Below are positions 1 through 10,294 of a stretch of DNA of 64,000 bases, piece by piece. The stretch covers positions 18,551,447 through 18,615,446 of the forward strand of contig OX388319.1 of the NCBI GenBank assembly GCA_947579605.1, written 5' to 3'. The notes beneath the pieces were generated by a model. It did no database searches. It saw only the letters and a list, made by a program, of their open reading frames with translations, and was not told the DNA's origin. Origin of the DNA: Athripsodes cinereus (lineage: Eukaryota > Arthropoda > Insecta > Trichoptera > Leptoceridae). A program made the position numbers and the translations under genes. How positions within the stretch are numbered: position 1 is the first letter of the stretch; the number at the start of each line of letters is the position of its first letter.

Positions 1-1
1 T

Positions 2-361
2 AAAAATAGGATTCTAAGAAAAATATTGGGTCCACGACCGGGGATTGCAGAAGGAACCTGGAGGCTTAAAAGTAATGAAGACATTCGTTCCACAACTAAC
101 CAACCTTTCATCACAAGTGAGATCAGATCCCGAAGATTGGCATGCATTGGCCACGTCGTTAGATCCGGAGAAGAAAAGGCGATTAAAGGTATTCTGCAGG
201 GTATACTCGAGGGCAGAAGACCGTTAGCCAGACCAAGACAAAGATTGTTGGATAACATCAACCGAGATCTAGAGGAGCTCAATGCTAAAGACGACTGGCA
301 GTCCATTGTTCAGGATAGAAAGGCTTGGAGATGTATTGTTTCGGAGGCAAAGGTCCTATAA
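2..361 (+). pseudogene. 3' fragment of a non-LTR retrotransposon ORF2 (RT C-terminal part)
   Basis: The frame is open from the window edge to the TAA at 359-361. It reads KNRILRKILGPRPGIAEGTW, then RRLACIGHVVRSGEE, GRRPLARPRQRLLDNINRDL, and finally DRKAWRCIVSEAKVL. This pattern (RLxxxGHV, GRPRxRW/L, DRxxWRxxV) is the end of reverse transcriptase ORFs of many insect LINEs. It probably continues upstream of the window. The 3' end (362-400) finishes in a GTAA repeat. Confidence 0.85.
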
Positions 362-378
362 GGGCTGTTCGGCCATCG

Positions 379-400
379 GAAGTAAGTAAGTAAGTAAGTA
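379..400 (+). repeat. (GTAA)n LINE tail
   Basis: About five AGTA/GTAA units lie directly after the short 3' UTR of the LINE fragment. Tetranucleotide tails are usual at the 3' ends of some non-LTR families. Confidence 0.8.
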
Positions 401-1580
401 CTATTGTATAAAATTTTGTATCTTACATATTGTACTTTGAATTTATGATTCTCTTAAAAATATCAAAACCTAGTTGGGGCATAAACAGCATTTTATTTAA
501 CAAACAATATAACCCAGTCAAGATTATCGTTTGTTTCTATAAAATATACTTAAAAATTAATAATAATATTAGACATACAATTTTCAATTCAAGTTGAGAT
601 ATGCTACTCGTCCTGAATGTCTCATTTTTTATTGGCAAAGAGAAGACAACTTGGTCTGCTGGCTATCCTACTTGTGGAGTATACCGCGATAGTGTAGACT
701 GATAAAGGAAGAAAATATTACACACATATTTTGTACACATTGTGCATGTGATATATTTATAAATAAAGTACCTATCTCCAATTCATATAAGAGATACAAA
801 TACAGAAATTTCTAAAGAGATATCACATATTATTATTATTGTATACTACAATATTGTGTTTTTATAGATAGATAGATGCTCTTTTATATTACGCTGGGTA
901 CTTATAAGTAGAATTCTTGAATCGAAAAGAAACGGATTGGCTTAGTTCCAAAATATATCCGAAAGAAATTCTTCTATTACTATAGTACAATACTACAGTA
1001 TGTGTTATTAGTAGGTACTGGTGCCCAATGATTCTCAATCGATAGAACGAATAGAAACCTCTGTACGAATACCAACTTTGTACCTACATACTAGTGTACA
1101 GTATGTATCACTCTTTTCTAGGAGCTTGCTTAGTAATAAAATGTATATAGGATCATATGGGTTCTAACTCTTCCTATATATATGTACACATTACACAGCT
1201 ATATTACTATTATAAGAACCTCCTATATCTACTGATAAAATTAAATCTATTTTTTTCATTTTTTCATTCGTTAACAGCTATTAATTAGCTTTTTTATACA
1301 TGCAAAAAAAAACATATCAAAAGATCCACAATGATAGATATCAATTTACATATACATAGACATTGGATTAACAATTAAAAACATACAACATGCAGACATA
1401 TATAAAAAATAAAAACACACACAGCAGGAAGACCTTTGTCATATATAAATGAAAACACTAGAACTGCAGAGAAGTTAAAAAAAATAATCAGTTAGTAAAA
1501 TATAAATGCTCAATAGTTATATAACGATTAATTTTGTGAATAACCTTATTTATGATTGCCCTCGATACCGGTGATACTGT
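401..1580. other. AT-rich DNA with one worn family-A repeat
   Basis: No gene is seen. At about 596-695 a diverged copy of dispersed repeat family A reads on the minus strand (GGTCTGCTGGCTATCCTACT on +). The rest is AT-rich without recognisable structure. Confidence 0.5.
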
Positions 1581-1584
1581 ATCA

Positions 1585-1705
1585 ATTCTTCTTCTTCGCC
1601 TTCGCCTTTAACACAGTTTACTTGAGGTCGGCTCTCCTAGTCCTCATCTTCCAAGTTTTCCGGTCCCCTGCATCTTCCGAGCGCAACTCTGCCTCCTTCA
1701 GGTCC
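1585..1705 (-). pseudogene. LINE ORF2 C-terminal scrap
   Basis: On the minus strand the stretch reads about DRKTWKMRTRRADLK, the DRxxWxxxxRxADP-like end of RTE/CR1-type ORF2. Adjacent CTTCTTCTTCGCCTTCGCC is simple sequence. Only some 40 codons remain, so family is uncertain. Confidence 0.45.
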
Positions 1706-1814
1706 CTGGCAATTGGATACTGTATTACTGAAATGCTTAAAAAAATATTAAGGAATAGTGATCAGTAAGTAGATCAATTATAACCTAGATTTTGTTATTT
1801 TGATATTTTATGTA

Positions 1815-2040
1815 TTGTTTTCCGGGTTTGATTCCCGGCCAGAGCAAAATGAAGAATGACCTTTTTCAAATTGTCCTGGGTTTGGGTGTTACATGTATAT
1901 GTGTTCAGTGCATTTAATATAATACATTTAATATAACATATTATGTGTATCGTCGTGTTAGTACCCATAATACAAGATTCATATCTTACTTTGGGACTAG
2001 CTCGGTCTGTGTGAATTGTCTATACATGCTATGTCATGTA
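1815..2040 (+). repeat. SINE family S1, 5'-truncated copy
   Basis: It starts at CCGGGTTTGATTCCCGGCC, a tRNA T-arm/B-box-like sequence, and continues with CTTACTTTGGGACTAGCTCG and GTGTGAATTGTCTATACATG. The same order is found inverted at 53472-53706, where the tRNA-like head is complete. Confidence 0.75.
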
Positions 2041-2649
2041 CAAACAGAACAAAAGCAACTTCTTCGATAAGCATTCAGTGTCCATTTTTGTGAAGAAATT
2101 GATGTTTTTTAGGTGCAAATTGATATTAATTCCATTTAAATGATTTCGAAAACACCAGTTTTTCAATCAAAACACAATAATCTGCGTAGGGTTTCAACTT
2201 ATTTATTGTGAATTTAAACTAATTGTATTGTTTGTCTTATTGTACCTATTACATAGGATAGTAATGAAAGGGTTAATCTATTATTATACTCAATACTAAG
2301 GCATTGCATAATAAGGACTCAAATAGAGAGCCTCATTATTGTTTCATTAAGTCTGGTTGAATAATCCACTTTGTTAAATTGCCTGAAGTATTGATATCCT
2401 ACTTTCATATTTTGAGAAGACTTGATGTGAAATTTCGCAGGGCTGTATAGCGAGTGGCTTAAATTGCCATGGAGACAATTTAGAATTTTGATTTTTGTTT
2501 CCAACAACCGATTCCATATACTGTGATGGAACTACTGTACGTGACGGGCTGGGGACAGGAGCGAATCTGTGATGACAAAAATAGTATTGACGTTTTACAT
2601 AATGTTATACATAGCATTGATACTATATTGTCTTGCCTGTTTCTCTTAG

Positions 2650-2885
2650 CTATTATGGGGTATCCCTCAAGTAAGATAGCTAGCGGACAAACAGCATGTA
2701 ATTAATATACAGATCAACCTCTCAGTGCATTCTGGATGGGTGTCATACCTCGTCGCTGAATTAAAGATGAAAAATATCTTACTAATTATATTTTGCGAAT
2801 CCTGCCTTTTACACGTCACTCGAAAACTTAGAAAAAAAATAAGAGATCTATTGTTTGCTAGGGACTCAACGGAATCAAAAATTTT
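2650..2885 (+). repeat. dispersed repeat family A, diverged copy
   Basis: It shares with 9705-9995 the order GGGGTAT..CAAGTA..AGCTAGCGGA, CATTCTGGATGGGTGTCATA, CTCGTCGCTGAATTAAAGAT and CCTGCCTTTTACACGTCACT. No protein is encoded. The family appears at least 15 times in the window. Confidence 0.7.
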
Positions 2886-3017
2886 GAATAACTGTTTTTC
2901 ATTTTGTGAATAATCAGATGAAAGTATAATGAATTATTTTAAGATTTTAAAAAATTAAAATATTTCAATAGTTTTCCACGTCGTGGTAGCAAATTATTGA
3001 AAGTATAACTTGTTATA

Positions 3018-3500
3018 ATATAAACCAGGGATGTTGCGGATGTCGATTTTTACACATCCGCGGATGTGAATGCGGATGTGGATTTTTGAAGGCTCACATC
3101 CGCGGATGCGGATGTTTAAGATGTTATAGAAAAAAAGTAGGAACTATCTTAGTTGGTAGGCCCCACTGTCAAATATGTGACGAAATTGTTGCTACAATAA
3201 TATTATGTTTTTTTTGGCGAATTTTTTTTTGTTATTTGCAAAAACCGGCAAAAAAAAACGCGTCGGATCTTGTCACCAATTTTTTCGTTCCCATTGGTTA
3301 ATGTCAAGTGCGAACGGCACGCGCCATTCGCCGGCCCCGCCCCATTTCTTTCTTGTCGCAAATTGTCTTACATCCGCATCTGCGTGAACATCCGCATCTA
3401 TTATTGCGGATGCGGATGCGGATGCAGATGTCCAAATACATGCGGAAGCTCCGCATTTGCGGATGCGGATGCGAATATTCGCAACATCCCTGATATAAAC
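3018..3500 (+). mobile_element. non-autonomous hAT-type element (467 bp) with 8-bp target duplication
   Basis: The element spans 3026-3492. It starts CAGGGATGTTGCG and ends in the exact reverse complement CGCAACATCCCTG, giving 13-bp perfect terminal inverted repeats. ATATAAAC is repeated exactly on both sides (3018-3025 and 3493-3500), the 8-bp duplication typical of hAT transposons. Inside, both ends are packed with GCGGAT hexamers (ATCCGC on the other strand), which dominate about 3035-3115 and 3370-3475. There is no transposase ORF, so mobilisation would need a related autonomous element. The ORFs of 60-78 codons here are by-products of the hexamer repeats. Confidence 0.9.
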
Positions 3501-5300
3501 CTATAAATTAAAAAAATATTAATCAAACAGCCATTAAGAAGAGGAAGTATCTGAAAAAGGTCAGTAAATTTTACTTCTAACTACAAACCTACAAATTGTT
3601 AAAAAATACTTTCTATCAATCTCAATTAACATTTATTAATTTCAAATAACAACATCCACCAAACATACGATTACATGATGTATTAGAGCGGGAACTATTG
3701 AATAAGGAATGTCGATATCGGTGAAAAGTAAGAACAGGAACATTTTCGTAATGTAACACTTAAGATATATAAAAAAACCTACTGTTAGTTTTAGGGGCTG
3801 GCGATTTTAATGCTTCGAATAAGAAAAATTAATTAGTTCTCCATAGTTAATTTTAGCCTTCATATTTTGAAATTAATAATATGGAAGAGGCGATGATTTT
3901 GGTCTGGTCATATTTTGAGAATTTCCGATGATTGTTGGCCAAAAGTGCACCGTTTTTCCTTCCATAAGTGTTCGATACTTGAGCGACTCTTTTTTAATAA
4001 AGAATATCAATATCGAGGCGTAGAATCATTCTGAACAGAGGGAGTTTGTGTCTATGTATGTTGCGCTCCCGAGAGAAAGCTTCAAGCGTGAAAAAACATA
4101 AAAGTCGATGATATTACAAAAGTGAAAATAATTACTTATTACTGTTGATAACATGAGGTGGTCAGAAGCTTGATTTTAGAATCTCGATTCTTTCAAGCGA
4201 GAGATTCTGAAGTAAATTCCACATTCTGCTTACTTACCTTCACCATGCAAATATGCTGCCTACTTTGAGGGTGTCTGAAGTATACTTGGGTTTATTTTCA
4301 TCCCATTATCATCTTTGAAAAATATTGTCCCAAGATCATTCATTAGATATAATATCTAGAAACTTAATTATAAATAAAACACATCTTTAGTACATCTACT
4401 GTCAATATATTGGTCGCGAGCCGGCTTTCAAGAGTTTCCTTATTTTATGATATATCCTTATATTAGCTATCCTTATATAACTTCCTTCTTTAAATTTGCT
4501 GGCAATTATATCTAGAAACCATACGGATATTATCACTTAATTTTTAAATGATTAGGTATTACTCGAAGGTAATATTAATATTAAATAAGCAAACCTTTGT
4601 AGTGGTTTTTCTCGACCTCTCTAAATAAGAAGTTTGAAAAGTACATGCCGAGCTAATAATAGTACAACAACGTGCTTAGACTTACAAGGGGAGAACTTTC
4701 AAATTGTAAATCAATTTTAGTTTGGAATTACAGTATGTACACTAAGTGCGAGGATTAGTAGTTGGACTTTTGTGTGTAAGTAATTTGTACCATGTGTATT
4801 ATTAGTATTATAACTAAACAACGGAAAGCTTCCACCGACGTGTGCTTTTATTGTTAATTGAAATAAAATATAAGTACGTACAAGCTAATTTTCTTTTAAA
4901 TACAGTTAAAATATCAATTTACTATAAATGTTCAATTTTATTTACAATGTACGTATAATATCACAAAATTTGTTATTAACTTTTTGTACCGTGATTGACA
5001 ATGAGAGATATTTTTTAAAATCAGGTTTTCAGAATACTAATTTATTTTATGATACATTTTAAACTTAAACAGATAGGAGGCAATCAACGTCTAAGCTGAA
5101 ATTTTACGATGGATTCGTTTATTAATTCACCAGTCAAAGGTTCTTTTCGTGTGATGTACAAGATGGAAGTGGTTAGATGGAAGAAATCAATTCATAGTGA
5201 TAATCTCGCCACTCCATATCATCCTAGTATTTAAAATTAAAAAAATTATATTGTTTTATTAAGTATTTTAAATTTTGTATTGTTAATCTTCATCTTCTTC
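3501..5300. other. AT-rich intergenic or intronic DNA
   Basis: No ORF or structure is recognised up to about 5155. At 5165-5220 begins a 3'-tail motif (GGTTAGATGGAAGAAATCA, then ATAGTGATAATCTCGCCACT) shared with 15035-15095 and, inverted, with 59560-59600. It is probably the 3' UTR of a LINE family. Confidence 0.5.
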
Positions 5301-5313
5301 TATTAGTGCCGTA

Positions 5314-5640
5314 TCAGGTCCCCCCGACGTTGGCGATCACTCTGGCGAATACCTCTCTGTCTCGCGCTGTGCGGACAAGTTCTCCCATCCGCGTTATTCC
5401 GATCCATTGCCGTATATTCCGCAGCCACGAAATCTGCCTCCTTCCTACTCCACGACGTCCCTCAATATTGCCTTCTGTTATCAACTGCAGAAGCCGATAT
5501 TTATCGCCTCGCAGAATGTGGCGCAAATATGAGACTTTATGAACCTTCATATTTGTCAGGAGCTCTCTATTCGTATGTGCTCTGCGTATTGTTAATACTG
5601 TTATATAATGATGAAGTGCAAAAAGAATAAATAAATAAGA
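5314..5640 (-). pseudogene. LINE ORF2 C-terminal fragment (GHILRGDKYRLLQL type)
   Basis: The minus strand reads KVSYLRHILRGDKYRLLQLI, then EGRRGVGRRQISWLRNIRQW and VRTARDREVFARVIANVGGT, the conserved end of a common insect LINE reverse transcriptase ORF. Upstream residues in the same frame (5560-5679) do not look like RT. A second copy of the same family lies at 45735-45947. Confidence 0.85.
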
Positions 5641-6329
5641 TAAAATAAAATTTCCTACTTTCAGTGCTATTCTGCGCAAGTTCAGTCAAATTTTTATTTT
5701 CAACGACAGAAATCAATAAAAAATATATATAAATGAAATTCAAATCAGAGAGTAGGTATGCGGCACCTAAAATTCAAAGAAACTTTGTTATCAAAGTTTA
5801 ATTCGGCCATAGAAAGTAGTTATCGAATTATCTCTATTAATTAACATTGAACAATTTCTTGGTAATCTATCCCAGCTTATGATATTGATAGGTATCTACT
5901 TACACAATTTATTTTATCTAATGGATAGAACAATGTTATTCTATGAAACAATCTATTAACAATAATAGTAATATGTCCAATCATCCGTAAACACTGTATA
6001 ACCCAATAATACCCTTGAACAAAAACTCTTACAATGTTTTTTAATGAAACCCTAAAGTTTAGGTATAACTTCATAATCTATGAAATATTTGAGTCGTTTC
6101 GTTACTTTGTATATTTATTTGTTTATTGGTGTATCTTTTATAGTCGCTTCAACCAAATAAGCAACAAGTAAACTAATGATTTGTATTATAACTTTCCTAT
6201 GTAAAAAAATAATTTAAGAATGTTCTTGAATTATTAACAATGTCAGTCACAATAGTCCAATAAGCAGAATGTGTAGATTATAATATAATGTTTTATGCTC
6301 ACATTGCGTGTTGTGATGGCGTGGATGTC

Positions 6330-6728
6330 TTTTGTCATTCACTGACGGGGTTCAGAAGGAGTGTTGCCTCCAACTTTGGTTTCTTTGTAGATTGACTTTT
6401 TTGTATTTTTTTTTGTTTTATTTTTTGATGTTGAATGGATTGCTTGATTTTAAGTATTGCGATGGTATTTGCTTGTTGTTTGACGTGATCGGTGCTTGTT
6501 TGGTGCGGGTTCAGTTTGTACTGGGCCTGTGGTGATTGTGGTCTGTTTTTGTTTGATTGGTTTTTTTATTTTTTCTCTCTCATTCTTTTGTTTACATTAA
6601 TATGTGTATGCTGTAGACACACTTAATTGGGGGTTGGCCTGGCCGAATCAATGTGTGTTGTTTTTATTTTTTTGTGTGTATTTTGTCAACTTTCTATTTG
6701 TGTCTCTGATTAATAAATAAATAAATAA
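6330..6728 (+). repeat. T-rich LINE 3' UTR with (AATA)n tail
   Basis: The stretch is G/T-rich on the + strand, unlike its flanks, and ends in AATAAATAAATAAATAAT after GGGGGTTGGCCTGGCCGAAT. It resembles other AATAAA-tailed ends at 54560-54715 and 61605-61683. The 67-codon ORF inside has no protein signal. Confidence 0.5.
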
Positions 6729-6869
6729 TATAAATCTTATTTATTACTGAATAAATATAAGTGATCATGTGAAGAATTTTCAAATGTATAAATAAAAGAT
6801 ACAAGGTACCTACCTGCCTTTGTCAATTTAGTGTAATTTTTGCCATTTTGCTATCTTTCTGTTGTAGTT

Positions 6870-7015
6870 GGCATACCTTATCGCCTATTTGAAAATGTCA
6901 AATGTCTTTTTTATGAGGTTTCAACAATACATGTCTTCTGACACTTAATAACTTAGATAAAGAAAAGAGTGAGAGATGACCTATTATTTGCTAGGGATTC
7001 TATTTGGGATTTCGT
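6870..7015 (+). repeat. dispersed repeat family A, degraded
   Basis: GGCATACCTTATCGCC and the later GAGAGATGACCTATTATTTG, CTAGGGATTC follow the order in the copy at 2650-2885 (AAGAGATCTATTGTTTGCTA). It is strongly diverged. Confidence 0.5.
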
Positions 7016-8450
7016 ATCTTTTTAATTTTTTTCTGAATTTCTCAGGGTATAAAGCTAGTAATATTATACGTATTTTATGTATTAATTATCTCTCATTGAA
7101 CTAATCACAATAAGTATAATTAGTGTTTAGGAATCTAGTAGGTACTAACAATATTGGGATTGTTATGAAACTAATAAGGAAAATATTGTTATTGAAATTT
7201 GAAGTTGATTTAATAGTCTTGGAAATTCTATGTAAGGATTAAAAGTTAGTAGGATACTCACGTCCTAATTATTTGTATTTAATTATCAACAGAATGTTCG
7301 CCAAAACAGCCATGCATTCCTAAAATTTAATGTATTTGTATCTTTCAGAGATGGCATAGATCGATTCGTAGAATATCTATTATATGAAAAGTTTTATTTA
7401 GGTTCATTGTTTGGTAATTTGCCCGAATAATTTGTACATAAATAATTTGAAACCATTTGTATTCTGAAAAAGATAAATTTGTTAATTATTTAATTTTATT
7501 AATTTTGGTTTAAAACATTACCGCAGGGTTCAGTGTAGACGGATTATTATTAATGATAACAAAACATACCTACATAATATTATAATTACCAGTGATTTTA
7601 AAATGACTAGGATTGACAGCGGATTAATTGTATAGGTTCTATGTTGTGCTTGGTGTTCTTCATGAGGTGACAAACAGTCTTCCTCCTTGAAGAAGGTCAC
7701 TCCTTGAATTAATTCAGATTTCTTATAGCATATTTTTATTTCTAAACAAAGTATACGGCCAAATAAATAACCTTTACAGAACAATAACTTAAAAATACAT
7801 ACTTCGAATAAACACAATCAACATATAGGTAAGATACAATGAAATCAATAACATGACAATAGAAACTAGTGGATAATCTCGACGGGCATGTAGTTTATTC
7901 TACCTTTGAATAAACCCACTCACAGCACATTTTCTCACGGTGTACTCCGAATCGTTGAAGATATCAACTTCACAGTAATTATTCCCTATTACTTTGAATC
8001 GATACATCGATGAATAAAAGCTATAGTTGAACGATGATCCCGTAGCGTAATGCCTGACTTCTGGTGCTACGACTCGTTTAAAGTTTTATATACCTAATAA
8101 AACAATTAACACAAACAGTGTGTACTTTATGTGATAATAAAGTGATACCAAATACGTGTAAACTCTGTGCAGGTTATTTGGAAAGATGTTTCCATCAAAC
8201 GTATTTCCCTTTTTTGGTACAGCGTGTATTTCTGATTTACCATAATATTACGTATAATATGTTTTTACTGAGGGTCAGCATTGATTTTCTGACACAACAT
8301 AACATTATACAACCCATCTAGCGATACTCGCTTGCACATTTTGGTATTTATGTTCAGACAATATTGTCAACATTGTGGACAGGTGTTTGGTGTATCACGC
8401 GGCGAATGTGGCTAATTCGAGTAATATTTACTTAATTGTGTAAATAACCT
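7016..8450. other. AT-rich DNA, no gene seen
   Basis: No ORF has family signatures. The 95-codon minus ORF at 7530-7817 has no recognisable motif and is taken as chance. Confidence 0.5.
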
Positions 8451-8454
8451 CTTT

Positions 8455-8500
8455 GTCCGAATATTCCTTGGACTCCTATTTATCCGTTTGAGCTAATGAC
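8455..8500 (+). repeat. short LINE 3' remnant
   Basis: CCTTGGACTCCTATTTATCC then GTTTGAGCTA matches the 3' UTR part of the LINE remnant at 50345-50960 (CCAAGGACTCCTATTTATCC then ATTTAGCTT). Confidence 0.5.
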
Positions 8501-8587
8501 AAGCGTATTTTTTTTTTAAATATTGTCTAAGGTTTTCACGACCGAATAACATATTAGATTTACATAACTATTAACCGAGTTTGTAGG

Positions 8588-8640
8588 AGCGACCCTGATG
8601 AAGTCCGCCATAGTGTTGGACGAAAGGTCGGTGTTTAAAA
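8588..8640 (+). ncRNA. hammerhead-like motif (CTGATGA / GAAA core)
   Basis: CTGATGA lies at 8595-8601. GTCC (8603-8606) pairs with GGAC (8618-8621) as stem II, then GAAA is at 8622-8625. GTC (8627-8629) could be the cleavage triplet. ACC (8592-8594) can pair with GGT (8630-8632), but CGACC can also pair directly with GGTCG. One extra base follows CTGATGA, and stem III would be nearly absent. The flank CTAAGGTTTTCACGACCG suggests a Penelope-like terminal repeat (inference). Confidence 0.45.
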
Positions 8641-9700
8641 CATTTTCTAGAACGCAATCTATGAACCTGGAAAAAAGTTCAAATTTTACTTTATTTATTG
8701 TGAGACATTATTTACTGAATATTTAAGAAGGCTTTTTTTCTGTAAAATTAACATATAGTTATAAACATAAACTTATTGAAGTAAAGTTCTGTAATCTGTA
8801 CCAGTAATTTATCTTTTTATTTTTGTGCCATTTTAGGGCGTTACTTTTGCAAGGATATTTCTGTTTTGGCATAAATGAAAAAGCCCCTCATAATGGGAAT
8901 AATATAAAGTAAATTTTATTGTTGTTTAAACTCGTGTAATTTTTTTACTTTGGAAAGCTACAACTTGATTATTTTTTTAGTTTATAAATCTACAGGTGAA
9001 AAATTACAATTAGGGTTTGTTGAGAATCTGTCAAACAGAGCTTGCCAACTATAGCAAAACTTAAAAACAAACCTTTGTTAACAAAACACGTGAAAGTTTT
9101 TATCAATAAACTTTTTAAACCGAACAGTAGTATTTAAATGTAACAAATCTAATGGGAGAAGAAGTTCCTTACACATGTGAGAAACATTTCAAAATTATTT
9201 GATCTTCGAAGTATTCGAGTTATGTTGAAAACAATTATGTTATACAATGTTCTTGTACATTATGAGTACCGTGTGGTCTACATTGAGATCGACAAAAATT
9301 AGTATTTCTGTCGCGATTCAGAACGATTTTCATCCTTTATACTTGATTCGACCGAAAATAAAAAATACTTAAAAATAGCAACAAGTTCAACAATTTCGAC
9401 GTAGGGACCATAAGTGATTTGTTATCAGTATTTATTTTAAAATTGTACAAGATTAATAAACGGAAAATCACCCATTATTTTTTACCAATTTTAATCAAAT
9501 TTAAAATCTCTTCATAACCGTTCAAACAAAATTAGAAACTGCAAACTCCAGAATGCGGATGCAATTTTGAATTGGTCGCAGTTTCAGTTGGAACTGATAT
9601 GAAAATTCTTGCTGGTTTCTTTGAAGGAAGTTAAAAAAAATTAAACGATTTTAAAGAAATTCTACTTTTATTATGCTCTACAAATTTATTCTTTCTATCT
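8641..9700. other. AT-rich DNA, no gene seen
   Basis: No ORF, repeat or RNA structure was recognised in this stretch. Confidence 0.5.
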
Positions 9701-9704
9701 ACAT

Positions 9705-9995
9705 ATAATATCACGGCATATACCACAAGTGGGGTAGCCAGCAGACTAGCATCATTTAGAGTACATGTAAGCTGTCCTCTTCGTGTCAACAAAACAGTAA
9801 GACATTAGTGTCACAAGTCACACATCCTAAGGGATGGGTGGCAAACCTCATTGTCTAGTTTAAGAAGTAAAATTTCTTTATTTTTTCGAATACCTGCCTT
9901 TTATAGGACACTCAAAGCTTTACGAAAAAGAGTGGGAGCCCAATTCTTTGCCGGCTACTCCACGGAATTGTTGCAATTGTTAGAAATTTATTCAA
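9705..9995 (+). repeat. dispersed repeat family A, near-complete copy
   Basis: It runs from ATCACGGCATATACCACAAG, GTGGGGTAGCCAGCAGACTA, GGATGGGTGGCAAACCTCAT to CCTGCCTTTTATAGGACACT and AAGAGTGGGAGCCCAATTCT. With 13915-14175 it defines a family of about 290 bp. No coding potential and no pol III promoter boxes are seen. The 67-codon ORF is a shadow of the repeat. Confidence 0.8.
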
Positions 9996-10222
9996 TTATT
10001 CAAAATCAAATGAGGCCGAAACTAGCCCAAATCAAAAGCAAATTTTCACCGTAACCTTAATTTCGGTCGGCCAGTGCGGTCTTTGTGGATATTATTATAT
10101 AACGAACATCGTACATGTGTACAGTAACATTATATCACTCACACATTGTTTGTAGTCCTACTTATGCATAGTATCTTATATGTATTATTAATATTTCATA
10201 TTATATATTGTGCTTGTTTCAG

Positions 10223-10294
10223 TGCATTTATGGATGCTACGTCCACTCAGCCATTTTGCCCACCTTCCACAGGAGGTGCTATTGGTTATTACAG
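10223..10294 (+). CDS. Camta: CAMTA exon 1 in window: middle of CG-1 domain
   Basis: 72 nt, phase 0 to 0, acceptor TTTCAG and donor GTATGG. It encodes 24 residues, CIYGCYVHSAIL then PTFHRRCYWLLQ, the most conserved part of the CG-1 domain. The preceding coding exon must end at a codon boundary and is not in the window. Confidence 0.95.

Noticed and set aside
3086..3506. Cluster of overlapping 60-78 codon Cys/Gly-rich ORFs
   Set aside because: They are produced by GCGGAT hexamers inside the hAT element in several frames.
1..10222. Search for the first half of the CAMTA CG-1 domain
   Set aside because: No segment resembling the RHRWNTNEEI or DGYCWKKRKDGK-type blocks preceding exon 1 was seen on the + strand, so the missing exons are placed outside the window.
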